Source: Chlorogloeopsis sp. ULAP01
GTDB lineage: Bacteria; Cyanobacteriota; Cyanobacteriia; Cyanobacteriales; Nostocaceae
Direction of reading: 5' to 3'
DNA: 64,000 nucleotides
NCBI RefSeq assembly: GCF_030381805.1
Contig: NZ_JAUDRH010000012.1
Span: forward strand, 186,001-250,000
Shown piece after piece: positions 35,723 through 42,732 of this stretch; the first letter of the stretch is position 1, and each line of letters opens with the position of its first letter. Below the pieces are notes generated by a model. That model saw nothing but the letters and a program-made list of their open reading frames with translations. It was not told where the DNA came from and did no database searches. Made by a program: the position numbers and the translations under genes.

Positions 35723-35752
35723 GTTGACTCTATAGCAAACTATAGGGTTGAG
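35723..35752 (+). promoter_or_regulatory. MerR-type operator 4 (thioredoxin-like gene)
   Basis: TTGACT at 35724 is followed by 19 bases (CTATAGCAAACTATAGGGT) and then TGAGAATAT. The arms CTATAG/CTATAG are perfect near the centre. It is about 25 bp before the thioredoxin-like gene on the plus strand. Confidence 0.68.
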
Positions 35753-35776
35753 AATATTAGTGAAGTAAAATTATTG

Positions 35777-36037
35777 ATGAGCAAAATGTCAAAACGTCAA
35801 ATAGAGATTTTTACAGCTGACTGTCCTCTGTGCAGTGAAACAGTGCAAATGGTGCAAGAACTCGCTTGTTCAAGTTGTGAAATATTGGTCTATAACCTGG
35901 GACAAGAGCGCTCAAAAGCCCAGCAGTATGGAGTAAATGCAGTTCCTGCGATCGCCATCAATGGAACACTTGTCCTGACTGGTAAACCGAGTCGGGAGCA
36001 ACTTCAAGCTGTCGGTGTTGGTCAACCTTTGAGTTAA
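35777..36037 (+). CDS. Small thioredoxin/glutaredoxin-like protein
   Basis: This 86-residue protein starts MSKMSKRQIEIFTADCPLCS. It has the active-site-like CPLC motif, a second ACSSCE pair and the cis-Pro segment NAVPAIAING, the layout of the small thioredoxin-fold proteins often found beside MerR regulators. It may reduce or bind thiophilic metals. The frame is open from a TTG at 35774; 35777 and 35786 are possible ATG starts. A MerR-type operator lies just upstream. Confidence 0.72.
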   Translation: MSKMSKRQIEIFTADCPLCSETVQMVQELACSSCEILVYNLGQERSKAQQYGVNAVPAIAINGTLVLTGKPSREQLQAVGVGQPLS

Positions 36038-36095
36038 AAGACTTTAATAATAAATTCTTAAGCGACAAGTCTAGTGTTAGCTAAATAAAGCAAAA

Positions 36096-36123
36096 GCCAC
36101 CCTTCATTTTTGAATTGGGTGGC
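36096..36123. terminator. Bidirectional terminator between convergent genes
   Basis: Stem GCCACCC / GGGTGGC with a 14-base loop. In the minus direction it is followed by TTTTGCTTTATTT. It separates the thioredoxin-like gene (plus) from the membrane protein at 36213 (minus). Confidence 0.7.
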
Positions 36124-36212
36124 ACTTACATTTATATGGTTTTGTGTTTTTATTACTAAATTATTTTTATTTATGATTTAGTAACCGCGTCAACACGCGC
36201 CAAAATATGTAT

Positions 36213-37355
36213 TCAAACACTTTGATATGCGACCTCATTCCGACGACGGCGTAATACCAATCCTCCTGCTAGTCCCAAAACAAAAATTCCGGTGAAATAA
36301 CCTAAGCTAATAAAGCGTCTAGAAAGGGGAGGCTCAATTCCTTCAACTTCCACGAATTGTGCTACTTTAAATGGTTGAAATTGTCGTGCAGCGCTTGCTT
36401 GTGGTGAAACTTCCACAACTACTTGGTGCGGTACGCCATCAAAAAACTGTTCTTGCCAAGTGAACTTACCCTGATCATTAGGAGTAGTTTTGTAAGCAAA
36501 CATCAGTTCATTGTCTTCCAGGGCGATCGCCTGAATATTTAGCGTCACATCATTTACTGGCTTTCGGGTTACAGCGTCGGTTACTTGCACTGTCTGGGTT
36601 GCAGTTTGTCCAACAGTTGCATTAGTATCGCCAGACAAGCGAACTTCCAAACCTCCAGACTTTTGGATAGCTGGTGTAGTGGCGTGGCTATGTGCGGAGT
36701 GAGCGTGAGTTGATGCTCTTTCTGCGCTAATATTGACTATCAATAAGGCTGCAATAGCAGCTATTGTTGCTCCACTCAGCAGCACGCGCACTCGTTGTGG
36801 GGCAATTTCACCTGGTTCTACAGTTTGTCTGCCACCAATAACCCAACCACCACCAAATCCTGCTAGTAGCAAAATAGCAGCTAAAATCGCTACATTCCGA
36901 TATTTCACAGGTTTCTCTGGGACAGAAAATGTCAGGGTTTGCTCAAATGGCTTAAAAGCACCCACAACCTTTGGCGTCACCTTGGCTTGCAATTGATAGG
37001 TGCCACGAATAGGTATTACTTGCTCAAACTGCAACTTGCCAGAAGGGGCAGTGGCATTGAACTCCAGTAACTTTGTTCCTTCCACAATTGGGAAATCGGA
37101 AGTTAGCCAAGGAGTCGGTGCAGGTGTTAACAATTTTAGTTGCAAGTTGGTGTTAGAAAGGGGTTGTCTTTGAGGATCAACTACTTGAAGAGTCAGTTTG
37201 ACAGGCTCAGATGATGGTAAAACTTTATCTAGTGATGGTTCGGTTTTTAGTTGTACTGTAGGCGAGGATGCAACTGACGGTGATGGCAAAAACCAGTTTG
37301 TCAAACTGACTACACTAATAGCAGCGAAAAGTAAGCCTGTATTCCGTTTTTTCAT
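36213..37355 (-). CDS. Exported membrane protein with YtkA-like domains
   Basis: This 380-residue protein has a signal peptide (cleavage near residue 30, VAS/SPT), a first immunoglobulin-like domain (VKLTLQVVDPQRQPLSNTNL), a central pair of transmembrane helices (about 150-175 and 190-207), a His stretch (STHAHSAHSHATT), a second domain (TQTVQVTDAVTRKPVNDVTL) and a final C-terminal helix with basic tail. The repeated YtkA-like beta domains around histidines suggest copper handling. The assignment is by pattern and no family name is certain. It may be cotranscribed with cbtB, which lies upstream on the same strand. Confidence 0.65.
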   Translation of the reverse strand: MKKRNTGLLFAAISVVSLTNWFLPSPSVASSPTVQLKTEPSLDKVLPSSEPVKLTLQVVDPQRQPLSNTNLQLKLLTPAPTPWLTSDFPIVEGTKLLEFNATAPSGKLQFEQVIPIRGTYQLQAKVTPKVVGAFKPFEQTLTFSVPEKPVKYRNVAILAAILLLAGFGGGWVIGGRQTVEPGEIAPQRVRVLLSGATIAAIAALLIVNISAERASTHAHSAHSHATTPAIQKSGGLEVRLSGDTNATVGQTATQTVQVTDAVTRKPVNDVTLNIQAIALEDNELMFAYKTTPNDQGKFTWQEQFFDGVPHQVVVEVSPQASAARQFQPFKVAQFVEVEGIEPPLSRRFISLGYFTGIFVLGLAGGLVLRRRRNEVAYQSV

Positions 37356-37439
37356 TAAATTATTTGATTACGGAGTTTATTGCACCAGGGAATAGGGTGA
37401 GTATCGCCCACCACTATAGTATTTATGCGATCGCTATCT

Positions 37440-37625
37440 TTAGTGACACGCTACTGATTCAGTGCCGTGGCGCAATTTATGGAATGTGTCATGTACTGGG
37501 GGGTAGGGGCTAAAATAGACAGTCCAGAGGATGAGCATAACCAGACCAGTCAGTAGGCTTGCTTGGCCAGGTACTGACAGAGTTACTTGTTTTGCCCGTT
37601 GCCCAACAATAGAGATGGTATTCAT
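37440..37625 (-). CDS. cbtB: CbtB-type small cobalt transporter subunit
   Basis: This 61-residue protein has one hydrophobic helix (LLTGLVMLILWTVYFS) and the C-terminal metal motif PVHDTFHKLRHGTESVACH, the HD...RH...CH pattern of CbtB. CbtB normally pairs with the membrane protein CbtA in predicted cobalt uptake, and no CbtA is adjacent here. The next gene on the strand, 84 bp away, is the YtkA-like protein. A candidate cobalamin riboswitch lies upstream, which is the usual control of cbtAB. Confidence 0.8.
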   Translation of the reverse strand: MNTISIVGQRAKQVTLSVPGQASLLTGLVMLILWTVYFSPYPPVHDTFHKLRHGTESVACH

Positions 37626-37689
37626 AGTTGTTCCCTAATTAGCAGATTAAATGATTACTGAATATGAGTGAGTAGCCAGGTTGGGAATA

Positions 37690-37800
37690 GCTTGGTTTGC
37701 TTCACATTTGTAAATGGCGGAATTACACACCATATTTCCCCTTACCTTCAGTTGCTGTCTTCACTAAAACCCAGTCCAAAACTTTTTATCACGATACCTT
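37690..37800 (-). ncRNA. Candidate cobalamin riboswitch upstream of cbtB
   Basis: On the minus strand the segment contains AAGGGGAAATAT, then GGTGTGTAATTCCGCC, then CATTTACAAATGTGAAGC. These line up with the cobalamin riboswitch core: GGGAA, GGUG-n-AAUCC, and GCAACUGUGA-like elements. The match is imperfect; the C-rich GCCCCGC part is diverged. The 60-70 bases of leader before cbtB could contain the expression platform. It was called from pattern and gene context, not from a covariance search. Confidence 0.5.
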
Positions 37801-37871
37801 AGTTTTTGCCACCAGGTAATTATGTATATTTGCTGACTTAATTACTGAATAAATCTTAGCTAGATGATACA

Positions 37872-37901
37872 TTTCATCCAAATTTCATATTCTCTTGGCA
37901 A
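37872..37901 (+). promoter_or_regulatory. TTTCAT-N5-TTTCAT plus TGGCAA, site I
   Basis: The half-sites are at 37872 and 37883, and TGGCAA is at 37896 (+13). It is about 60-70 bp before the lipoprotein gene at 37960, the usual distance for this element. Confidence 0.68.
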
Positions 37902-37959
37902 ACTAGATAATATCTCTGACCGCAAACATCACTATATTATCCTTAAAATCTAGCAGCTA

Positions 37960-38454
37960 ATGAAATCATTTAAATCGAGTTTGATTGTTTTAGGAAGTGT
38001 AGGATTGCTTTTTTTGGGGGCTTGTAGTAACAGCAATCAAACGGCTGATACAGAAAACAGTTCTGCTGCTTCTACCTCAATTACTGAGTCTCCAGTTACT
38101 TCAGCTTCACCTACTGCCAAAACTAATAACGAACATAGTGTATCTAAAGGTGGTCAAGTTGTGGAGACAGGAGCTTACCACTTGGAGTTTGTGCCTGAGA
38201 AAGAGGCTAATGGAACTCACATGGATTTATATTTGCAAAAAGGCGACAATCATGAAGCAGTTCCTAACGCTAAAGTGACGGCTGAAGTTCAGCTGCCCGA
38301 TGGTAAGCAGAAAACAATCCCTCTCACTTATGATGCCAGTGGCAAACACTACACGGCTGCACTTTCTGAAAAAGCTACTGGTCAGTATCAAGTAAAAGTT
38401 ACTGCGGATGTTGGAGGTGAAAAGGTAAACGGTCGATTTAGTTTTAATCAGTAA
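37960..38454 (+). CDS. Lipoprotein, paralogue of the 14903 gene
   Basis: This 164-residue lipoprotein starts MKSFKSSLIVLGSVGLLFLG with lipobox LGAC (Cys at about residue 22). It is clearly paralogous to the 181-residue protein at 14903: same signal, GGQVVETGAYHLEFV, NAKVTAEVQLPDG and GEKVNGRFSF. The histidine-rich insert of the paralogue is reduced to KTNNEHSVSKGG, so the two copies may bind different metals or differ in capacity. TTTCAT site I lies upstream. Confidence 0.75.
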   Translation: MKSFKSSLIVLGSVGLLFLGACSNSNQTADTENSSAASTSITESPVTSASPTAKTNNEHSVSKGGQVVETGAYHLEFVPEKEANGTHMDLYLQKGDNHEAVPNAKVTAEVQLPDGKQKTIPLTYDASGKHYTAALSEKATGQYQVKVTADVGGEKVNGRFSFNQ

Positions 38455-38880
38455 CTGCTTCCTGTTAAAGAATGCCGTAAGAAGCTTTTAAGCGTTGCTG
38501 ATTTTGGGTATGAAATAGTAGCTGGAAGCTCAAAATCTCGTTTAAATTGGGTTTCATGAAAGTTACTCATATCTGCTAAAGCATACGGTTTGATGGGTTT
38601 GATTCGTTTACAATAAGGGTTTTTTGTATAAATACCCACACTCGCTGCAAGCCAAAATCAGTGTCAAAGCGTGAGTAGATTTGAGTAAGGCACTTGCTGA
38701 TTTGAGCAGGTTTTTCCCAAAGGCAAAATCATATCACTATCATGCAACGCAGGCTTTTACATAGAGAATAAGAGCAACCAATAGTTTACCTAACCCCAGA
38801 GGTTCTTGGCAATGAAACACTACAGCAGTCACAACAATAACAAATCATGAGGGACAACACACCTAAGCAAAGCGGAAGCA
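38455..38880. other. Intergenic region before the IS605-type element
   Basis: I see no convincing gene. A 63-codon minus-strand frame (38639-38448) overlaps the end of the lipoprotein gene by 7 bases and has no recognisable domain or good start site; I treat it as unsupported. The remainder is AT-rich sequence leading into the left end of the mobile element. Confidence 0.4.
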
Positions 38881-39063
38881 TGGTAGCCCCGAAATTAGTA
38901 GCTCAAGAAATTAAATGAATTGAGCTACTAATGTTATTTATATCGGGGCGGAAATGCGACACGAGCAGATTTATCTGCCGTCAATATTGTTATTAAGTAT
39001 TGAGATGATATTTGTTTCATGAGAAAATAATTTTATTCAGAAAACAAGGAGGTGATTAACGTA

Positions 39064-40377
39064 GTGGCTAAAAGCAAAACTCCATCTTTTGTTACAACCA
39101 TTCCATTGATAGTTAACAGCAAGCAAGAATCAGAATTGTTGTCCCGCTTTCAAGCTAGTAGACAGCTATATAACGCCTGTTTAAATGAAGCAATGATTAG
39201 GATGGAGTTGGTCAAGAAATCTGAAATTTATCAAGCAGCTAAAAAGATACCTAGAGAGCAGAATAAACAACGCTCTACTATGTTCTCTGAAGCTAGAAAA
39301 AGATATAGATATTCAGATTATGACCTACAAGCTTACGCCACTAATGTGAGCAATAAATCAAGATGGATTGCTGAAAAAGTAGATTCAAATACTCAACAAA
39401 CAATAGCTACTCGTGCTTTTAGAGCTAGCGAAAAAGTTTTATTTAGATTAGCTAAAAAAGTTAGGTTTAAAACTCCTACAAGATTTAAATCTGTAGAAGG
39501 TAAAACTAACAAACAAGGCTTGCGATGGAAAAATAATCAGTTAATTTGGGGCAAGATTGCTCTTGAACCAATAATTGATAAATCTAACAAAGTGATAGAG
39601 CATAGCTTGAGTTCTCCAATCAAGTATGTTCGCCTGCTATGGAAGGAGATTAATGGTAAACGTCGATGGTTTGTCCAGTTAATCAATAAAGGTGTTCCAT
39701 ACCAAAAGCCACAAAATTATGTTTCCGATGGTGTTGTTGGTTTAGACTTAAATATCTCCAATATTGCTTTTGTAGGAGACAATCAAGCAGGCTTACTACC
39801 TTTTGCCGATAAAGTTCCTAGTTTCCAGAACGAAATAAAAAGACTGCAAAGAAAAATGCAGCGTTCTCAAAAAGCTAATAATCCTGACAATTATGAACCG
39901 GATTTTTTAGCTAAAAAGGGACGTAAAACAGTTACGAAACAAGGAAAAGTTAAAAAAGGTAGTTGTAAGTGGAACAAGTCTAATACCTATAAAAAGGTTG
40001 CTCAAAAGAAGCGTGAATTAGAAAGGTGTAAAACCGCTTATGCTCAGTCTCAAAATCGCAAAGTAGTCAATGAGATTTTCAGACATGGAAACATAATTAA
40101 AACTGAGAAAGTTTCAGTCAAGGGATGGCAGAAACGCTATGGTAAAGCGATTTCTGCTAAGTCCCCTGGCTTCGTACAAAGTGAATTGAAACGCAAAGCT
40201 GAGAATGCTGGTGGACAATTCATAGCTTTTTCTACCCAGAAAACTGCACTCTCTCACACTCATTTAGACGGTAGCCGTATCAAAAAATCATTATCCCAAA
40301 GAGTTCATAAAGATGTTACTGGGCTTGTGATGAACAGGGACATCTGGAGTGCGTATCTGGCTAGATACATTAATTAG
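39064..40377 (+). CDS. tnpB: TnpB-like protein with altered zinc region
   Basis: This 437-residue protein is of the IS605 OrfB/TnpB group, RNA-guided nucleases with a RuvC fold. The RuvC residues are visible: Asp in VVGLDLNISNIAF, Glu in KTEKVSVKGWQKRYG, and Asp in NRDIWSAYLARYIN. The usual zinc ribbon between the last two is changed: SHTHLDGSRIKKSLSQRVHK replaces a pattern in which the second and fourth positions are normally cysteines, and no cysteine remains there. A GTG at 39064 with GGAGG 11 bases upstream is preferred over the GTG at 39052. A TAG at 40375 ends the frame, while the family's tail continues in frame beyond it. Confidence 0.75.
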   Translation: MAKSKTPSFVTTIPLIVNSKQESELLSRFQASRQLYNACLNEAMIRMELVKKSEIYQAAKKIPREQNKQRSTMFSEARKRYRYSDYDLQAYATNVSNKSRWIAEKVDSNTQQTIATRAFRASEKVLFRLAKKVRFKTPTRFKSVEGKTNKQGLRWKNNQLIWGKIALEPIIDKSNKVIEHSLSSPIKYVRLLWKEINGKRRWFVQLINKGVPYQKPQNYVSDGVVGLDLNISNIAFVGDNQAGLLPFADKVPSFQNEIKRLQRKMQRSQKANNPDNYEPDFLAKKGRKTVTKQGKVKKGSCKWNKSNTYKKVAQKKRELERCKTAYAQSQNRKVVNEIFRHGNIIKTEKVSVKGWQKRYGKAISAKSPGFVQSELKRKAENAGGQFIAFSTQKTALSHTHLDGSRIKKSLSQRVHKDVTGLVMNRDIWSAYLARYIN

Positions 40378-40578
40378 GATCAGTTGTCATTGCAGGATGC
40401 TCAATGTGAGTATCCGAGGTTGGAGTCAACCTTAAGATCGGCATGGCAGCAATATCAAACAAACTGCAAACAAGTAAGCGCGTCTGAAAGTAGGTTATCT
40501 CATTTACCCTCGGAGCAGTTCGATCTAAAAGGCAAAAGCGTTAACCAGATAGCGATAAAGCGCGAAAAGTTAACGTGA
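40378..40578 (+). pseudogene. C-terminal tail of the TnpB-like protein after an amber stop
   Basis: Reading on in the same frame from 40378 gives DQLSLQDAQCEYPRLESTLR, then a ESRLSHLPSEQFDLKG segment, to a TGA at 40576-40578. This agrees with the tail typical of related cyanobacterial TnpB proteins. A single TAG therefore seems to have split the gene. The tail is conserved enough to suggest the mutation is recent or that the tail is dispensable. An independent start at 40384 is unlikely. Confidence 0.6.
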
Positions 40579-40592
40579 CCTTTGCCTGAATC

Positions 40593-40611
40593 CACGAACT
40601 AGAAGTTCGTG
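40593..40611 (+). repeat. Right-end hairpin of the IS605-type element
   Basis: An 8-bp perfect stem CACGAACT / AGTTCGTG with an AGA loop lies 15 bases after the end of the tnpB frame. This is the place and form of the right-end hairpin, which in TnpB systems is also close to the 3' end of the guide RNA. Confidence 0.6.
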
Positions 40612-40619
40612 AAGTGGCT

Positions 40620-41432
40620 AAACTCCTCAAATGCCATAACCTTGCGTCGAGTGCGGCTAGCTTAGATTTGACGATCGCAGATATTTTTCTCGTGGTTCAG
40701 CAAGCCATGACATTGTAAACAAATTTATATCTAGAAAGATATTTCATCTTGATTTCATTTCTAGATGAAAAGCTAAAAGAATAGGCTGCTGTTAAAGGAG
40801 TAACTCAAAACAGGTAAACTATGATAAGTAAAGTTTTGTTGCTGTACCTTGACCCTCCATCTGAGTAGAGAGTTGAAAATTGAAATTAAGAAGGAGTTGA
40901 TTAATAACTAGAAAAAGGTAAAAAACAAAAGTAAATTTTAGCATTGAAGAGAATAATTAGTTTAGATAAAAGATGTCAATCGTGGCTGATTTAAAACATT
41001 GCTTTCTATCATTATCTAGAAGGTAATAAGTTCATGTCAAGTCTCTGTTTTAGACAGATAGTGTTAGCATTAGAAACCTTTTTAATAATTAGCTAATACT
41101 GATTACTGCTTGCATTTGATTTGTCCCAGTTAATCACATCTGAGCAAAAAGATGTGAATAGTTCTTTTGTGTGCCTAGTTATAGCTGCTGAAATGAAAAG
41201 TTTTCTGGATTGATTCGGTAACAAATTTTATTATATAATACAACCTCATTTTTCTACTATTTTATAGCTGTGCTGTGTAGAACTGCTTCAGCATAAACGA
41301 TGAGAATAATTAAGAACAAAAATAGTGTTTGTTTAGAGATAAATAAAAAATTGACCCTCACAACTTCCTCACATTTTACAGTTAACTTCAATTATATAAA
41401 CAAAATATTCAGTCGATAAAAGAGGTGATGTT
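40620..41432. other. Long intergenic region before the copM-like gene
   Basis: About 800 AT-rich bases without a gene of more than 20 codons. It contains one TTTCAT box (40742-40758), and an AGAGGTGATGTT ribosome-binding region just before 41433. The box lies nearly 700 bases upstream of the next gene, so it either serves an undetected small RNA or leader or is a leftover brought near by the adjacent insertion. Confidence 0.45.
40742..40758 (+). promoter_or_regulatory. TTTCAT-N5-TTTCAT direct repeat, site J
   Basis: Two perfect TTTCAT hexamers at 40742 and 40753, 11 bp apart. TGAAAA is at +13 (40766), the same weak variant as at site C. No gene follows within 600 bases. Confidence 0.5.
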
Positions 41433-42134
41433 ATGAAAAATAGAATTCTAATTTATAGTCTCACAGGCTTATTGACTAGTAGTGTTCTTGCAGGACTATT
41501 AATTACAAATAAAACGCAAGCTCAGTCTCCAAATTCAGAACATAATACTCATCACCCATCTGCTCAAGCAACTCCTTCCCAACGAGGAATGATGACTCAA
41601 GTGGATCGGCATTTCATCGAAATGATGGTTCCCCACCATGAAGAAACTGTGAAAATGGCGGATCTGGCTTTAACCCGTACTAAACGGCCTGAAATCAAAA
41701 AACTGGCTGAAACAATTAAAAAAGACCGAAGCCGCGAAATTCAACAAATGCGAACTTGGTATAAGGCATGGTACGGCACAGAAGTACCTGCTAATGCAAT
41801 GGCTGGCATGGGAATGATGAGAATGCAGCAGGGTATGGGTCAAGACAACCAGGGAATGATGAGGATGTCCGGGAAGCAGAACATGATGGGCATGGAAATG
41901 CATTTGGAAGACTTGAAGAATACCTCTGACTTCGACCGTGAATTTATTCGTCAAATGATTCACCATAACCAAATGGGAGTGATGATGTCGCAGATGGCAC
42001 TTAACAGCGCTACCAAGCCAGAAATTCGCAACTTAGCTCAATCCATCATTAAGACTCAAACTGCTGAAATCGCACAGATGCAGCAATGGTATCAGGCTTG
42101 GTATCAGCCTACTCCTACACAAAGTCAACAATGA
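41433..42134 (+). CDS. DUF305 copper-binding periplasmic protein (CopM-like)
   Basis: This 233-residue protein has a signal peptide (to about residue 30, TQAQSP) and two DUF305 units: FIEMMVPHHEETVKMADLAL and EFIRQMIHHNQMGVMMSQMA. Between and around them is Met/His-rich sequence (AMAGMGMMRMQQGMGQDNQG). DUF305 proteins such as CopM of Synechocystis bind copper in the periplasm and protect against it. The gene is first in a probable operon with a small membrane gene and a DsrE-type gene. Confidence 0.88.
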   Translation: MKNRILIYSLTGLLTSSVLAGLLITNKTQAQSPNSEHNTHHPSAQATPSQRGMMTQVDRHFIEMMVPHHEETVKMADLALTRTKRPEIKKLAETIKKDRSREIQQMRTWYKAWYGTEVPANAMAGMGMMRMQQGMGQDNQGMMRMSGKQNMMGMEMHLEDLKNTSDFDREFIRQMIHHNQMGVMMSQMALNSATKPEIRNLAQSIIKTQTAEIAQMQQWYQAWYQPTPTQSQQ

Positions 42135-42283
42135 GTTTGAAAAGGTTGATGTTAATTTTATTGGCTGTAAGTCTTGGGATGATTGCTGGATTGCTTGTTG
42201 TGAATAGTATACAACCTCAAGCTTTGCAGCCGTCAAAACACCAAGACCCCTACCTCCATCCTCTTGGAAGAACAGCAGAATAA
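42131..42283 (+). CDS. Small membrane protein overlapping the copM-like stop
   Basis: An ATG at 42131 overlaps the previous TGA as ATGA. The 50-residue product has one N-terminal helix (MLILLAVSLGMIAGLLVV) and a polar tail ending with HPLGRTAE. The overlap suggests translational coupling to copM. It could be a membrane-anchored or secreted accessory, with no family known to me. Confidence 0.6.
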   Translation: MSLKRLMLILLAVSLGMIAGLLVVNSIQPQALQPSKHQDPYLHPLGRTAE

Positions 42284-42321
42284 TAATGCTGCATTGCAAA
42301 ATAGCAGCAAGGAAGGTTCCA

Positions 42322-42678
42322 ATGAAAGTGATTGTTTCTGTAAGTTCTGGTACAAATGACCCAACCCTTGCCACTCTAGGGATGTTGGCAGCAAAAGTTG
42401 CAGTCGATGAAGGTCATGAAGTAATAGTGTGGCTCCAGGGTGAAGGTGTAACTATAGCCAATAAAAATGTTTACGACAAAATTCAGGGGCTAAATATGCC
42501 ACCGATGAAAGCTGTAGTAGAAGCGCTGTTATCTGCAAATGTGCCTATCTGGGTTTGTGAGGCTTGTGCTAAGGGTCGCAACATTACGCCAGAAAACTGG
42601 ATATCAACCGCCAGTTACAAGAATATGAGCGATTATGTCAGCACGGCATTGAGTATGGATAAAAGCTTGAACTTCTGA
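42322..42678 (+). CDS. DsrE-family sulfur-relay-like protein
   Basis: This 118-residue protein starts MKVIVSVSSGTNDPTLATLG and has the DsrE fold with a CEACAKGRNI cysteine pair (VWVCEAC-like). A GGAAGG ribosome-binding site 5 bases upstream supports 42322 over the open frame from 42286. DsrE proteins carry thiols or persulfides; near a copper gene it may manage sulfur or bind metal. It is in the copM operon, and its role is inferred. Confidence 0.75.
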   Translation: MKVIVSVSSGTNDPTLATLGMLAAKVAVDEGHEVIVWLQGEGVTIANKNVYDKIQGLNMPPMKAVVEALLSANVPIWVCEACAKGRNITPENWISTASYKNMSDYVSTALSMDKSLNF

Positions 42679-42732
42679 TACAGAGCAAAACAGGGTGTAC
42701 TCACAAGCTCTAGAAAATTTGGAGCCACAATT

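Larger units (their letters stand above)
38887..40616. mobile_element. IS200/IS605-type element without tnpA
   Basis: The left end (38887-38948) has nested inverted repeats (TTAGTAGCTCAA / TTGAGCTACTAA inside a CCCCG / CGGGG pair) and the right end a CACGAACT / AGTTCGTG hairpin at 40593-40611. Between them is only a tnpB-like gene. Ends made of subterminal hairpins, without terminal inverted repeats, are the mark of the single-strand IS200/IS605 group. The missing TnpA means it would depend on a relative for transposition. The exact boundaries are uncertain. Confidence 0.65.

Noticed and set aside
38448..38639. Minus-strand 63-residue frame after the lipoprotein
   Set aside because: It overlaps the lipoprotein end, has no domain and no good start. 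It is kept only as a remark on the intergenic region.
2056..40377. Several in-frame TAG codons (2056, about 4829 and 40375) that could hint at amber readthrough
   Set aside because: TAG also ends intact genes here, such as both RND pumps and ziaR's neighbours. Two of the three in-frame TAGs are in clearly decayed genes. Ordinary nonsense mutation explains them.
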